From an uncultured Porphyromonadaceae bacterium (lineage in GTDB: Bacteria > Bacteroidota > Bacteroidia > Bacteroidales > Muribaculaceae), in assembly GCA_902475285.1 (NCBI GenBank), contig CABRZA010000011.1, positions 1-26,186 on the forward strand: a stretch of 26,186 nt of DNA, in the 5' to 3' direction. Positions 15,585-25,600 of the stretch are shown here, in pieces. The notes beneath the pieces were generated by a model. The model worked only from the letters and a program-made list of their open reading frames with translations, was not told the origin of the DNA and searched no databases. Both the position numbers and the translations under genes were made by a program. Each line of letters starts with the position of its first letter. Within the stretch, counting starts at the first letter, position 1.

Positions 15585-16184
15585 TCAGGGGTGGCCGAAC
15601 TCGGCGGCGAGGGCGTCGAAGCGGGCAAGCTGGTCGGGGCCGCGGCGGGCGCAGGCATCGCGCACGCTGTCGAAGCTCTTGCGGCGGCGCAGCACGGGGG
15701 CTGTGGCGGCGAGGGCCACGGTGTCGAACTTGTCGTGGCGCGAGCCCTTGCTGTAAAAGCAGTCGGCGTAGCATATGAGGCGTTCGAGCTGCGTGAGGGG
15801 CATGTAGACGCGGCCGTCGGGGAGGCCGAGGGCGCGGGCTTCGTCGGGGTCGAGGCCCACGCCGGTGTGTCGCTCGGCCACGCGGGCATAGCGCTCGTCG
15901 ACGCCTTCGGCGCGGAGGATGTCGGCGCCGGCGACGCCGTGGTGGAGATAGGGGCGGCTTCCGCGGCAGTCGATGCCGGGAGCGTCGGTGGCGACGATGC
16001 CTATGTCGTGGAGCATGGCGGCGGCGAGGACTTCGCCATCGTCGAGGGGCAGACGGGCGCGACGGCGCAGACGTATGGCCAGCGAGGCCACCATGAGGCT
16101 ATGCAGAAGCACTATCCACCCGACGGGGCGGTCGGACGGACAGTGCTTTGCCAATAAGTTTTGCCAGTGGGGCAGTTGTGTCAT
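15585..16184 (-). CDS. HD-domain phosphohydrolase
   Basis: 199 residues with an intact HD metal site: His28 (LLHS), His59-Asp60 (AAAMLHDIGI), His81-His82, His106 (ERHTGVG) and Asp141 (YADCFYS). This is the HDIG-type pattern of small soluble metal-dependent phosphohydrolases, seen in many Bacteroidales and usually annotated only as HD-domain protein. There are no membrane segments and no extra domains. The start codon overlaps the ilvE stop as ATGA, so translation is probably coupled. The substrate may be a nucleotide or another phosphate ester; the sequence does not say which. Confidence 0.75.
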   Translation of the reverse strand: MTQLPHWQNLLAKHCPSDRPVGWIVLLHSLMVASLAIRLRRRARLPLDDGEVLAAAMLHDIGIVATDAPGIDCRGSRPYLHHGVAGADILRAEGVDERYARVAERHTGVGLDPDEARALGLPDGRVYMPLTQLERLICYADCFYSKGSRHDKFDTVALAATAPVLRRRKSFDSVRDACARRGPDQLARFDALAAEFGHP

Positions 16185-17203
16185 TCCACCACGGTAATCC
16201 AGCCGTGCGTGTCGGGCTCCTCGCCGTGGCGTATGGCGTTGAGGCGTCGCACGAACTCGCGGGTGACGGGGCCGGGCTCACCGTCGCGGCTTATGATGTA
16301 CTTGGTGCCGGTGTCGATGTCGTCGATTTCGCCTATGGGGGAGCAAACGGCAGCGGTGCCGCAAGCGCCGGCCTCGGTGACGTCGGCGAGCTCGTCGACG
16401 GTGATGTGGCGGCATTCAACCTCTATGCCCATCTCCTTGGCCAGAGTCATGAGGCTCATGTTGGTGATGGAGGGGAGGATGGAGTCGGACTTGGGGGTGA
16501 TGTACTTGCCGTCCTTGATGGCGTAGAAGTTGGCGGGGCCGCACTCGTCGAGGTACTTCTTCTCCTTGGGGTCGAGGTAGAGCACGGCTGAGTAGCCCAT
16601 GTCCTTGGCTTTCTTTCCTGCGCCGAGCGAAGCGGCGTAGTTGCCGCCGGTCTTCCAACGGCCGGTTCCGTGGGGTGCCACGCGGTCGTAGTCGCGCATT
16701 ATGCAGATTTTGGTGCACTTGAAGCCTTCCTTGAAGTAGGGACCCACGGGAGTGACCATTACCATGAAGAGGTATTCGTCGGCTTCCTTGACGCCGATGC
16801 GGGGTGTGAGGCCGATTTCGAGGGGGCGGATGTAGAGCGATGCTCCGCTGCCGTAGGGGGGCACGAATCGCTCGTTGAGGCGCACGGCCTCGATGCACAT
16901 TTTCTTGAATATTTCTTCGGGCACGGGCTCCATGAGCAGACCGCGGGCCGATTCGCGCAGGCGGCGGGCATTCTCTTCGAGGCGGAAGATGCGCACCTTG
17001 CCGTCGGCGCCGCGGAAGGCTTTGAGGCCTTCGAAAATTTCCTGGCTGTAATGCAGGGCGGTGGCCGCCATGTGGATGTTGACGGTTTCCGACTGCGAAA
17101 CTTCTATCTCTCCCCACTTGCCGTCGCGGAAGACGCAGCGGAGGTTATAATCCGTAGGATAGTAACCGAAAGGGAGTGAACTCCAATCTATTGCACTTTC
17201 CAT
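16181..17203 (-). CDS. ilvE: Branched-chain amino acid aminotransferase
   Basis: 340 residues, a usual length for fold-IV PLP aminotransferases. It moves the amino group between glutamate and the keto acids of valine, leucine and isoleucine, the last step of their synthesis, in the cytoplasm. The catalytic lysine is Lys184 in GTGRWKTGGNYA. Also visible are the substrate/cofactor segments LHYSQEIFEGLKAFRG, YIRPLEIG, LDECGPANFY (Glu220) and GTAAVCSPIG. The ATG at 17203 follows a promoter-like site (17230-17261). The downstream HD-domain gene overlaps its stop by 4 bp. No other ilv or leu gene is in the window. Confidence 0.93.
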   Translation of the reverse strand: MESAIDWSSLPFGYYPTDYNLRCVFRDGKWGEIEVSQSETVNIHMAATALHYSQEIFEGLKAFRGADGKVRIFRLEENARRLRESARGLLMEPVPEEIFKKMCIEAVRLNERFVPPYGSGASLYIRPLEIGLTPRIGVKEADEYLFMVMVTPVGPYFKEGFKCTKICIMRDYDRVAPHGTGRWKTGGNYAASLGAGKKAKDMGYSAVLYLDPKEKKYLDECGPANFYAIKDGKYITPKSDSILPSITNMSLMTLAKEMGIEVECRHITVDELADVTEAGACGTAAVCSPIGEIDDIDTGTKYIISRDGEPGPVTREFVRRLNAIRHGEEPDTHGWITVVE

Positions 17204-17229
17204 GCTTTATGAGTTTAGTTATACGGTTG

Positions 17230-17261
17230 CAAAGTTAAAAATAAAATACCACATCTCCCAA
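17230..17261 (-). promoter_or_regulatory. Probable ilvE promoter
   Basis: The minus strand has TAACTTTG (17237-17230), matching TAnnTTTG, and TTG (17261-17259) 21 bp upstream. The leader would be only about 20 nt. Confidence 0.55.
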
Positions 17262-17301
17262 CCCTCGGCACAAAAAGTGCATTTATCCCGGCGGGAAGAC
17301 G

Positions 17302-17339
17302 CCGTCCGCGCCACCCCTGCGACGGAATGGCGCGGACGG
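17302..17339. repeat. 12-bp perfect inverted repeat
   Basis: CCGTCCGCGCCA (17302-17313) pairs with TGGCGCGGACGG (17328-17339) around a 14-base loop, 58 bp after the sigma-factor stop. It could stop or stabilise the sigma-factor transcript, but no T-run follows. Confidence 0.65.
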
Positions 17340-17397
17340 GAAGTGAATAGGATAGGATGCGGTGAGAGAAAGATTGGGGCCGAACCCAGTGGGGGCG

Positions 17398-17898
17398 TCA
17401 GCGCAGGGAGGCGAAGCGCTCCTGGAGGCGGCGGCGCGCGGTGAAGATGCGGCTCTTGACGGTGCCGAGCGGGAGGCACAGGTGGGCGGCGATTTCTTCG
17501 TATTTGTAACCGGCCACGTGCATCGAGAAGGGTATGCGGAACTCGTCGGCGAACTCGTTGATGGCTGCGGTTATTTCCTGTGCCGTGCAGGTGTCTTCGG
17601 GCGAGGCGATGCCCGACTCGCCGAGGTTGAGGTGGTAGAGGTTGTCGGTGGTGTCGACCACGGTGGCCGCGCGGCTGCGGCGGCGGTAGTTGTTGATGAA
17701 GATGTTGCGCATTATGGTGAACACCCAACCCTTGAAATTGGTGCCTTCGACGAATTTGTCCTCGTTGTCGAGGGCCTTCAAAGTAGTGTCTTGAAGGAGG
17801 TCGTAGGCGTCGTCGCGGTCGGAGGTCAGCATCAGGGCGAAATTCAGCATATTCGCCCGCAGGTCGAGAAGATTGGACTGGAAGCTTGTGCGTGCCAT
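17398..17898 (-). CDS. ECF-type RNA polymerase sigma factor
   Basis: 166 residues with the two conserved sigma-70 regions. Region 2 (about 10-75) includes DAYDLLQDTTLKAL and the FKGWVFTIMRNIFINNYRR helix that contacts core polymerase and the -10 element. Region 4 (about 108-162) has the helix-turn-helix YKYEEIAAHLCLPLGTVKSRIFTARRRL that reads the -35 element. Region 3 is absent, as in ECF factors. No anti-sigma gene lies next to it, so its control is not evident; it resembles the stand-alone ECF factors common in Bacteroidales. It is divergent from the rel operon and 194 bp upstream of ilvE on the same strand. Confidence 0.88.
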   Translation of the reverse strand: MARTSFQSNLLDLRANMLNFALMLTSDRDDAYDLLQDTTLKALDNEDKFVEGTNFKGWVFTIMRNIFINNYRRRSRAATVVDTTDNLYHLNLGESGIASPEDTCTAQEITAAINEFADEFRIPFSMHVAGYKYEEIAAHLCLPLGTVKSRIFTARRRLQERFASLR

Positions 17899-18203
17899 AA
17901 TGTAGGTGTTTTAAGTAGTGTGTAGGTTTGATTTTCGTGGTTCGGTCGTTGTTTTGTATCACAAATTTCAGAACTAAATTTCGGGCTGCAAGATTTTTAA
18001 GGCAAATAAATGTTAATACAAGAAAGTAAATTTTCGAACGGCCACACCCCTCTGATTGCCAGCACATTAATGGCGCGGAGCTTGTTACACCATTGTTACA
18101 TTTTTTGCCTTTTGGCACATATTTGTAACAAATTTAACTATTGCGGGCGTCCTGTGAAACCCAGCTCGCTGCAAGAACAAAGCACCGCTTTTTCAGCGGC
18201 GAT

Positions 18204-18224
18204 GTAGGGGCGGCGTGGCGCGCC
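18204..18224 (+). repeat. GTAG-footed repeat (REP-like variant)
   Basis: GTAG (18204-18207) is followed by a GC-rich segment with GGCG/CGCC arms (18212-18224). The string cagcggcga before it recurs at 26093-26101. Confidence 0.4.
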
Positions 18225-18247
18225 TTCTGCATTTTTCTGCGCTAATT

Positions 18248-18280
18248 TTTGGCGCTTTCAGGCAAAAAGTCGTAATTTTG
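18248..18280 (+). promoter_or_regulatory. Promoter of the rel-pgpH-porW operon
   Basis: TTTG (18248-18251) and TAATTTTG (18273-18280) are separated by 21 bp, a full match to the Bacteroidetes consensus. The start codon is 34 bp downstream. Confidence 0.8.
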
Positions 18281-18313
18281 TATTTATAATGCCTCAATGG
18301 GCACGCTTACACA

Positions 18314-20584
18314 ATGGAAAACGAAACTGCATATTTCTCCGACAGCGAAGAACGCGACATACAGGCGGCTTTCGACGAGCTGCTCGCAGGCTATCTGTCG
18401 AGCAACCACCGCAAGAAAGTCGAGATAATCGAGCGTGCCTACCGCTTTGCCAAAGAGGCCCACGGGGGCGTGCGGCGCCGCTCGGGCGAGCCCTACATAC
18501 TGCACCCCATAGCCGTGGCGCGAATAGCGAGCCGCGAAATAGGGCTTGGCTCCACGTCGATATGCGCCGCCCTGCTCCACGACGTGGTGGAGGACACCGA
18601 CTATACCGTGGACGACATCCGCCAGCACTTCGGCGACAAGATAGCGCAGCTCGTGGAGGGCCTCACGAAGATATCGGGCGGCATTTTCGGCGACAAGGCC
18701 TCGGTGCAGGCCGAGAACTTCCGCAAGCTCCTCCTCACCATGAGCGAGGACATACGCGTGGTGCTCATCAAGATGGCCGACCGCCTTCACAACATGCGCA
18801 CCCTCGGCAGCATGGCGCCCAACAAGCGCTACAAGATAGCCGGCGAGACCCTCTACATCTACGCTCCGCTGGCGCACCGCCTGGGGCTCTTCGCCATCAA
18901 GACCGAGCTGGAAGACCTCTCGTTCAAGCACGAGCATCCCGACATATACAACGACATCAAGCTCAAAATCGAGCAGAGCGAGGCGCGCCGCTCGGCGGTG
19001 TACTCCGATTTCTCGGCTCCCATCCTGCGCAGCCTCGACAGCCTCGGACTGAAATACGAGGCCAAGGCCCGGCTCAAATCCATCTATTCGATCTACAACA
19101 AGATGGAGTCGAAGCACCTTCCCTTCGAGGAAATCTACGACCTCTATGCCATGCGCATAGTGTTCGAGTGCGACGACCCGGCCAAGGAGAAGGCCATATG
19201 CTGGAGCATCTACTCGGCCATCACCGACCTCTACCAGCTGCACCCGACACGCACGCGCGACTGGATAGTCACCCCCAAGGCCAACGGCTACCAGGCCCTG
19301 CACCTCACCGTGATGGGCCCCGACGGCAACTGGATAGAGGTGCAGATACGCTCGCGGCGCATGGACGAAATCGCCGAAAAGGGCTTCGCCGCGCACTGGA
19401 AATACAAAATCGGCGAGGGCGACGAGGAGAGCGAGCTCAACGCATGGCTCAAAACCATCAAGGACATCCTCGACAATCCCGAGCCGAGCGCCATCGACTT
19501 CCTGAGCACGCTCAAACTCAACCTCTTCGCATCGGAGATTGTAGTCTTCACTCCCGCCGGCGAACTCGTGACGCTCCCCGCGGGCGCCACCGTGCTCGAC
19601 CTCGCCTTCCACCTCCACTCGCAGATAGGCATGTGCTGCATAGCCGGCAAGGTCAACCACAAGCTCATGCCGCTGCAATGCGAGCTCAAAAGCGGCGATC
19701 AGGTGGAGGTGCTCACCTCGCGCAACACCACCGCCGTGCCCGAATGGGAGCAGATTCTCGTTACCGCCAAGGCCAAGACGCGCCTGCGAAAGGGCCTCCG
19801 CGCACTCCGCCAGCCCAACATCATCAAGGGCAACGAAACTCTCACCAAGTGGCTCGCCACCAACGACTTGCCCGACAACAACAGCGTGATAACCAAGCTC
19901 CAGGGCATGTTCCATGTGGGCAACCGCGACGACCTCTGCTATCAGCTCGGCGCCGAGGAAATAGCCCTGGGCGACTTCCTTCTCAAACCCCTGCGCAAGG
20001 CCGCCGGCAAGGAGGGCTCCACGCGCGGCATCATATCCAAAATAATATCGCTTGGCAAGAAGGTGACCCTCCAGGGCGGCGACGAGCCGGCACCGGCACC
20101 CGAAACGCCTCCGGCACCCGTGCCCGTCAACACCAAGGAAGTCTACGCCCTGCGGAGCACCGTCGACGGCGCCAACTTCCGCCTGGCGCCCTGCTGCTCG
20201 CCCATACCCGGCGACGACGTGATGGGCTTCATAGCCGACGACGGCACCATAGAGATTCACTCCCTCGACTGCCCCGAGGCGCAGCTCCTCAAAGCCGGCT
20301 ACGGCTCGCGCATAGTGGCCACGCGCTGGGACACCGACGGCGACCGCCGCTTCCTGGCGCACGTGCACATCGAGGGCATCGACCGCCACGGCATATTGCA
20401 GGAAATCACACAGCTCATATCGAGCCACCTGGGCATCGACATGCGCAAGCTCAACATCGAGGCGTCGGCCGAAGTGTTCCACGCCGACCTGTGGGTGCGT
20501 GTGGCCGACGTCGACACCGTGTCCGACCTCTGCCGCCGCACCAAAGAAATCCAGGGTGTGACCTCGGCAACCCGCATACACTGA
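18314..20584 (+). CDS. rel: Bifunctional (p)ppGpp synthetase/hydrolase, RelA/SpoT family
   Basis: 756 residues, full length for the long RSH family. The N-terminal HD hydrolase domain is intact: His64 (LHPIAVARI), His89-Asp90 with VVED (AALLHDVVEDT) and Asp156 (KMADRLHNMRTL). The synthetase domain follows (about 245-370: YDLYAMRIVF, TPKANGYQALHLTV, EVQIRSRRMDEIAEKGFAAHWKYK), then a TGS domain (about 395-460), a helical part, a Cys-Cys segment (APCCSPIPGDD) and a C-terminal ACT domain (about 680-756). It makes and degrades the alarmone (p)ppGpp in response to starvation at the ribosome. Since both catalytic sites look intact it is probably the bifunctional Rel/SpoT type. It is first in its operon, 7 bp ahead of pgpH. 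Confidence 0.95.
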   Translation: MENETAYFSDSEERDIQAAFDELLAGYLSSNHRKKVEIIERAYRFAKEAHGGVRRRSGEPYILHPIAVARIASREIGLGSTSICAALLHDVVEDTDYTVDDIRQHFGDKIAQLVEGLTKISGGIFGDKASVQAENFRKLLLTMSEDIRVVLIKMADRLHNMRTLGSMAPNKRYKIAGETLYIYAPLAHRLGLFAIKTELEDLSFKHEHPDIYNDIKLKIEQSEARRSAVYSDFSAPILRSLDSLGLKYEAKARLKSIYSIYNKMESKHLPFEEIYDLYAMRIVFECDDPAKEKAICWSIYSAITDLYQLHPTRTRDWIVTPKANGYQALHLTVMGPDGNWIEVQIRSRRMDEIAEKGFAAHWKYKIGEGDEESELNAWLKTIKDILDNPEPSAIDFLSTLKLNLFASEIVVFTPAGELVTLPAGATVLDLAFHLHSQIGMCCIAGKVNHKLMPLQCELKSGDQVEVLTSRNTTAVPEWEQILVTAKAKTRLRKGLRALRQPNIIKGNETLTKWLATNDLPDNNSVITKLQGMFHVGNRDDLCYQLGAEEIALGDFLLKPLRKAAGKEGSTRGIISKIISLGKKVTLQGGDEPAPAPETPPAPVPVNTKEVYALRSTVDGANFRLAPCCSPIPGDDVMGFIADDGTIEIHSLDCPEAQLLKAGYGSRIVATRWDTDGDRRFLAHVHIEGIDRHGILQEITQLISSHLGIDMRKLNIEASAEVFHADLWVRVADVDTVSDLCRRTKEIQGVTSATRIH

Positions 20585-20591
20585 CCCCCCT

Positions 20592-22646
20592 ATGGCAAAG
20601 AAAAAATATAGTCTGCTCAACAAAATCCTCCTGGCCATGGCGGCCATGGCGGTGATAGTGTACTTCTATCCCCACCCCGAGGCCAACCGCTTCAACTACG
20701 AGGAGGGGCGCCCGTGGAACTACACCAAGCTCATAGCGCCCTTCGACATTCCCATACACCCCGACTCGGCCACGCTGCTTGCCGCCCGCGACACCCTCGA
20801 CGCAAAGTTCGTGCCCATCTACGAACTCAACCAGCTCGTGATCGACACCGTGGTGAGCCGCCTGCCGCAAAGCGAGAACGCCGCCCTGCGCAACCGCCTT
20901 GGCAACGAGCTGCGCAAAATCTACGCCTCGGGCGTGGTCGACATGCACACCCGCGAGGCAATAGCCTCGGGACGCCTCCCCAAGGTGCGTATTCTCGACA
21001 AGAACATCCTCAGCGAGATGCCCACGTCGGGCCTCACCTCGCCGCGCGACGTATACCTCTACCTCGACTCGACAATCACCGACAGCGCCCTGCACCAGTA
21101 CTTCGTGCGCGCCAATTTGCAGAACATCCTCCTGCCCAACTACACCCGCAACGAGGAGGAGAGCCGCCGCCACTACGACTACGACTATCTCACGCTCACC
21201 GCCGACCGAGGCATAATCCTGCAAGGCCAGACCATAATCGACAAGGGCGCCATAATAAGCTCGCAGGACTACACCAACCTGCGCACCTACGAAACCATGC
21301 TGGCGCAGCTCAACACCAACCGCGACCAGAGCCAGCTGCTCATGCTCCTGGGGCAGGCGCTGTATGTGTCGCTGCTCCTGGCGGCGATGCTGATATACTT
21401 CGCCTTCTACGTGCCGGCAATTTTCGACAATTTCCGCGCCCTCACATTCATATTCTCGCTCGTCACGCTCTTCTTCCTCGTGGGCGTGGGGCTCAACTAC
21501 TTCGAGGCGCAGGGCGTGTACATAGCGCCCATGATGATAGTGACCATCCTGGTGATGGTGTTCTTCGACGGCCGCACGGCGCTGCTGGTGAGCTCGGTGC
21601 TGGCGCTGATATGCGCCGGCGTCACGGCCTTCGCCCTCGAATTCCTGTTCCTGCAATTCTGCGCCGCCACGGCCACGGTGTTCTCGCTGGGCGAGCTCAG
21701 CCGCCGAGCACAGCTGCTGCGCGCCTCGGCGGTGATAGCCCTGGCATACCTCGCCGCATATGTGTCGCTCGACCTGCTGATGAACGGCTCCGTGGAGGGC
21801 ATAACATGGCGCATGACGGTCTTCCTCCTGGTCAACGCCGCCCTCACCTCGATGGCCTACATACTGATGTTCGCCGCCGAGCGCCTCTTCGGCTTCATCT
21901 CGGTGGTGACGCTCGTAGAGCTCGCCGACATCAACAATCCCCTGCTGCTGCGCCTGAGCAACGAGTGCCCCGGCACCTTCCAGCACTCCATAGCCGTGAG
22001 CAACCTCGCCAGCGACGCCGCCGCAAGCATAGGCGCCAACGTGCAGCTCGTGCGTGCCGGAGCCCTCTACCACGACATCGGCAAGCTCGCCAACCCCGCC
22101 TTCTTCACCGAGAACCAGCACGGCGTGAACCCCCACGACGCCCTGCCGCCCGAACGCTCGGCGGGCATAATCATCAACCATGTGAGCGAGGGCCTCGCAC
22201 TGGCCGAGCGCGCCGGGCTCCCGGCGGTGATACGCTCCTTCATAAGCGAGCACCACGGCGCCGGCATGGCAAAGTACTTCTACATCACCTACTGCAACAA
22301 GCACCCCGAGGAGGAGAACGTCGACCGGACGCCCTTCTCCTACCCCGGCCCCAACCCCCGCAGCCGCGAGACATCGGTGCTCATGATGGCCGACAGCGTC
22401 GAGGCCGCCAGCCGCTCGCTCAAAGAGCACACCAAGGAAGCCATCACGGCGTTGGTCGACAAGATTGTCGACGGCCAGATAGCCGACGGGCTGCACAACG
22501 AATCGTCGCTCGAATTCCGCGACGTGAAGAAAATCAAGGAGACCTTCGTGAAGCGCCTCATGACCATCTACCACTCGCGCATAGCCTACCCCTCAAGCAA
22601 CAAGCTCCGCGACGACGCTCCCGCCGCAGGCCAGCCTGCACAATAA
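20592..22646 (+). CDS. pgpH: PgpH-type 7TM-HD cyclic di-AMP phosphodiesterase
   Basis: 684 residues. One N-terminal membrane helix (about 11-26), a large periplasmic 7TMR-HDED-type domain (about 30-245), a block of seven membrane segments (about 250-435) and a cytoplasmic HD domain (about 455-640). Metal-site residues visible are His465 (GTFQHSIAVSNLA), His494-Asp495 (ALYHDIGK), His530 (INHVSEG), His554-His555 (SEHHGAG) and the Asp in MMADSVEA. Proteins of this architecture hydrolyse c-di-AMP; the periplasmic domain probably senses a signal. In studied members the alarmone ppGpp inhibits this enzyme class, which makes its place directly behind rel notable. It lies 7 bp after rel and 27 bp before porW. 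Confidence 0.9.
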   Translation: MAKKKYSLLNKILLAMAAMAVIVYFYPHPEANRFNYEEGRPWNYTKLIAPFDIPIHPDSATLLAARDTLDAKFVPIYELNQLVIDTVVSRLPQSENAALRNRLGNELRKIYASGVVDMHTREAIASGRLPKVRILDKNILSEMPTSGLTSPRDVYLYLDSTITDSALHQYFVRANLQNILLPNYTRNEEESRRHYDYDYLTLTADRGIILQGQTIIDKGAIISSQDYTNLRTYETMLAQLNTNRDQSQLLMLLGQALYVSLLLAAMLIYFAFYVPAIFDNFRALTFIFSLVTLFFLVGVGLNYFEAQGVYIAPMMIVTILVMVFFDGRTALLVSSVLALICAGVTAFALEFLFLQFCAATATVFSLGELSRRAQLLRASAVIALAYLAAYVSLDLLMNGSVEGITWRMTVFLLVNAALTSMAYILMFAAERLFGFISVVTLVELADINNPLLLRLSNECPGTFQHSIAVSNLASDAAASIGANVQLVRAGALYHDIGKLANPAFFTENQHGVNPHDALPPERSAGIIINHVSEGLALAERAGLPAVIRSFISEHHGAGMAKYFYITYCNKHPEEENVDRTPFSYPGPNPRSRETSVLMMADSVEAASRSLKEHTKEAITALVDKIVDGQIADGLHNESSLEFRDVKKIKETFVKRLMTIYHSRIAYPSSNKLRDDAPAAGQPAQ

Positions 22647-22673
22647 TTGAAGGGACGGGGCGTTAATAATGTA

Positions 22674-25600
22674 ATGCTAAAAATGTTCCGACAGCCGGGG
22701 CGCCTCCTGCGACGGGCGGCGCTGTGGGCAGCGGCCATCGCCGTTGTCGGGATGTTCGCGGCCTGTTCCACAAAGAAAAACAACGCCGCCACGCGCAACT
22801 ACCAGGCCTTCATAACACGCTACAACATATACTACAACGGCGATACCCACTACAAGGAGACCCTCGCCGACATGGAGCGCACCTACGAGGACGACTACTC
22901 GCGGCGCGTGCTCATGCACCCCGTCGAGGCCAAGGGCGACGAGACGGCGCCGCAACCCGCCGGCGACTTCAACCGCTCCATCGAGAAGGCCCAGAAGGCC
23001 ATACAGCTGCGCTCCATCAAGAAAAAGCCCGCGCGCAAGGGGCGCCGCTCCGACCCCAAGCAGAAGGACTGGCAGCGCCGCGAGGAATACAACCCCTTCC
23101 TGCACAACGCGTGGATGATGATGGGGCGCGGACAGTACTACAACGGTGACTTCCTCGGCGCCGCATCCACCTTCTTCTATATCAGCCGCCACTTCTGGTG
23201 GCTGCCCGAGACGGTCGTGGAGGCCCAGCTCATGCAGGCGCTGAGCTACATATCGATGGGCTGGCAGTTCGAGGCCGAAACAATCCTCAAACGCATCAAG
23301 GACGACCAGCTGACGTCGAAGACCCTGCTGCGCCTCTACAACTTCGTCTACGCCGACTTCTACCTGCACGCCGACGACAACGAGGCCGCCCTGCCCTACC
23401 TACAAGCCGCCGTCGAGGGCGCCTCGGGCCCGCAGAAAACGCGCCTGCGCTTCCTCCTGGGCCAGACGCTGCAGGCCCTGGGCCGCAACGACGAGGCCTA
23501 CCGCGCCTATGCCGCCGCCGGCTCGGCATCGTCGGCGCCCTACCGCACCAAGTTCAACGCCCGCATAAAGCAGAGCGAAGTCTACACCGGCACCGACATC
23601 GAAAAGGAAATCAAGGCCCTGCGGCGCATGGTGCGCTACGACCGCAACAAGGACTACCTCGACCAGGTGTACTACGCCATAGGCAACATCTACCTCTCGC
23701 GCGCCGACACCGCCAGGGCCATCGAGAACTACGAGCTCGCCAACGAGAAGTCGACGCGCAACGGCATCGACAAGGCCGTCAACCAAGTGCGCCTCGGCCA
23801 GCTCTACTTCGAGCAGGGCAACTACGAGAAGGCTCAGCCCAACTACTCGGAGGCAGTGCCGCTGCTGCCCGAGTCGTTTGCCGACTACAAGAACATAAAG
23901 CGCCGCTCCGACGTGCTCGACGAGCTGGCCATCTACTCGCAGAACGTCAACCTCCAGGACTCGCTTCTGCGCCTGGCCGCCATGAGCCCCGAAGAGCGCG
24001 ACAAGGTGATAGAGAAGCTCATAGCCGAGCTCGTGAAGAAGGAGAAGGAGGAGGCCGAGGAGGCAGCGCGCCAGGATTTCCTCGCCAACCAGGCCGCACA
24101 GGGCGGAGGCTTGCAGGACAAGAACGCCCAGACCTTCACCATCAACACCGACAACTCGTGGTACTTCTACAACACGGCCACCAAGAATGCCGGCAAGACT
24201 GAATTCCAGAAGCGCTGGGGCTCGCGCAAGCTCGAGGACGACTGGCGCCGCCGCAACAAGGCGTCGTTCAACACGGCCGACTTCGACACCGCCGACGCCT
24301 CGGGCGAAGAGGGCGCCGAAGGCAGCGAAAGCCTTGGCGGCGACGACAACGCCGCACCCGCCGACACCGCTGCCGCCGCGCGTGCCGACGACCCGCACTA
24401 CCCCGAGTACTACCTCGCCCAGATACCGCAGACCGACGAGGAGAAGGCCACCTCGCACGAGGTGATTCAGGAGGGCCTCTACAACATGGGCGTAATCCTC
24501 AAAGACAAGCTCGAGGACTTCGCCGCCTCCGAAGCCGAGTTCGGCCGCCTGCTCAAAGACTATCCCGACAACGTATACCGCCTCGACACCTACTACAACC
24601 TCTACCTCATGTATATGCGCATGGAGCGCCCCGACATGGCCGAGAAGTACCGCAGCCTCATACTGAGCGACTTCCCCGAGAGCCCCTACGGCATAGCCAT
24701 GGCCGACCCGGCATATCTCGACAACCTCCGCACCATGGACGCGCGCCAGCAGGAGCTCTACGAGCAGACCTACGAGGCATATCTCGACAACCGCAACGCC
24801 GAAGTGCACCGCAACGCGCAATATATGGCCGAGAAGTATCCGCTGAGCAAGATTATGCCCAAATTCATGTTCCTCGACGCGCTGGCCTACGTCACCGAGA
24901 AGGATTCGGAGCGCTTCAACAGCACCCTCCGCGAGATTCTCGAGCGCTACCCCGACACCGACATCACGCCCGTGGCCTCGGCATGGCTCAAAGGTATGGC
25001 GCAGGGACGCAAGCTGCAGTCGGGCGCCACAAACCTCCGGGGCATGATATGGGACATGCGCCTCACCAACGACAGCATCGCCGCCGAGGGCAACAACGGC
25101 CCTGCCGAGTTCGAGCTCAACCTCGACGTGCCGCAGACACTCGTCTTCACCTTCGCCACCGACAGCGTGTCGTCCAACGCACTCCTCTATGAGATAGCAC
25201 GCCACAACTTCCGCTCCTTCGTGGTGAAGGACTTCGACATCGAGCCCATGAACTTCGGTCGCCTGGGCATGATTATCGTGCGCGGCTTCGACAACCAGGC
25301 CGAACTCGACCACTACCGTGCCGTCATGGCCGCGTCGCCCGACTTCCGCCTGCCTGCGGGCGTGCGCCCCATAGCCATCAGCGCCGCCAACCTCCAGCTG
25401 CTCTTCGACGAGGGCCGCTCCTTCGAGGAGTATTTCCAATATCTCGAAGAGCAGAACTACGTCGACGCCCAGGCCGGCCTCCTCGTCCCCGAAGCCATCG
25501 AAACCCTCCCCGAAGCCGCCGCGGCAGCCGAAGAAGCCGCCGATGATGTAAACGCCGAAGGTTCCGAAGGCAACGAAAACGACGAAGACAACGAAGTAGG

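Larger units (their letters stand above)
17899..18313. other. Divergent intergenic region between sigma-factor and rel genes
   Basis: It holds the rel promoter (18248-18280) and a GTAG-footed repeat (18204-18224) preceded by tttttcagcggcga, a string also found before the GTAG at 26103. I find no clear promoter for the sigma factor: a lone TAAATTTG on the minus strand (18136-18129) lacks a good upstream element. No RNA gene is recognised. Confidence 0.55.

Noticed and set aside
17302..17339. 12-bp inverted repeat as an intrinsic terminator for the sigma-factor gene
   Set aside because: The stem is strong but no T-run follows on the minus strand, so it is listed only as an inverted repeat.
22647..22673. 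TTG start extending PorW by nine residues
   Set aside because: It would begin on the base after the pgpH stop. The ATG at 22674 gives a standard lipoprotein signal peptide.
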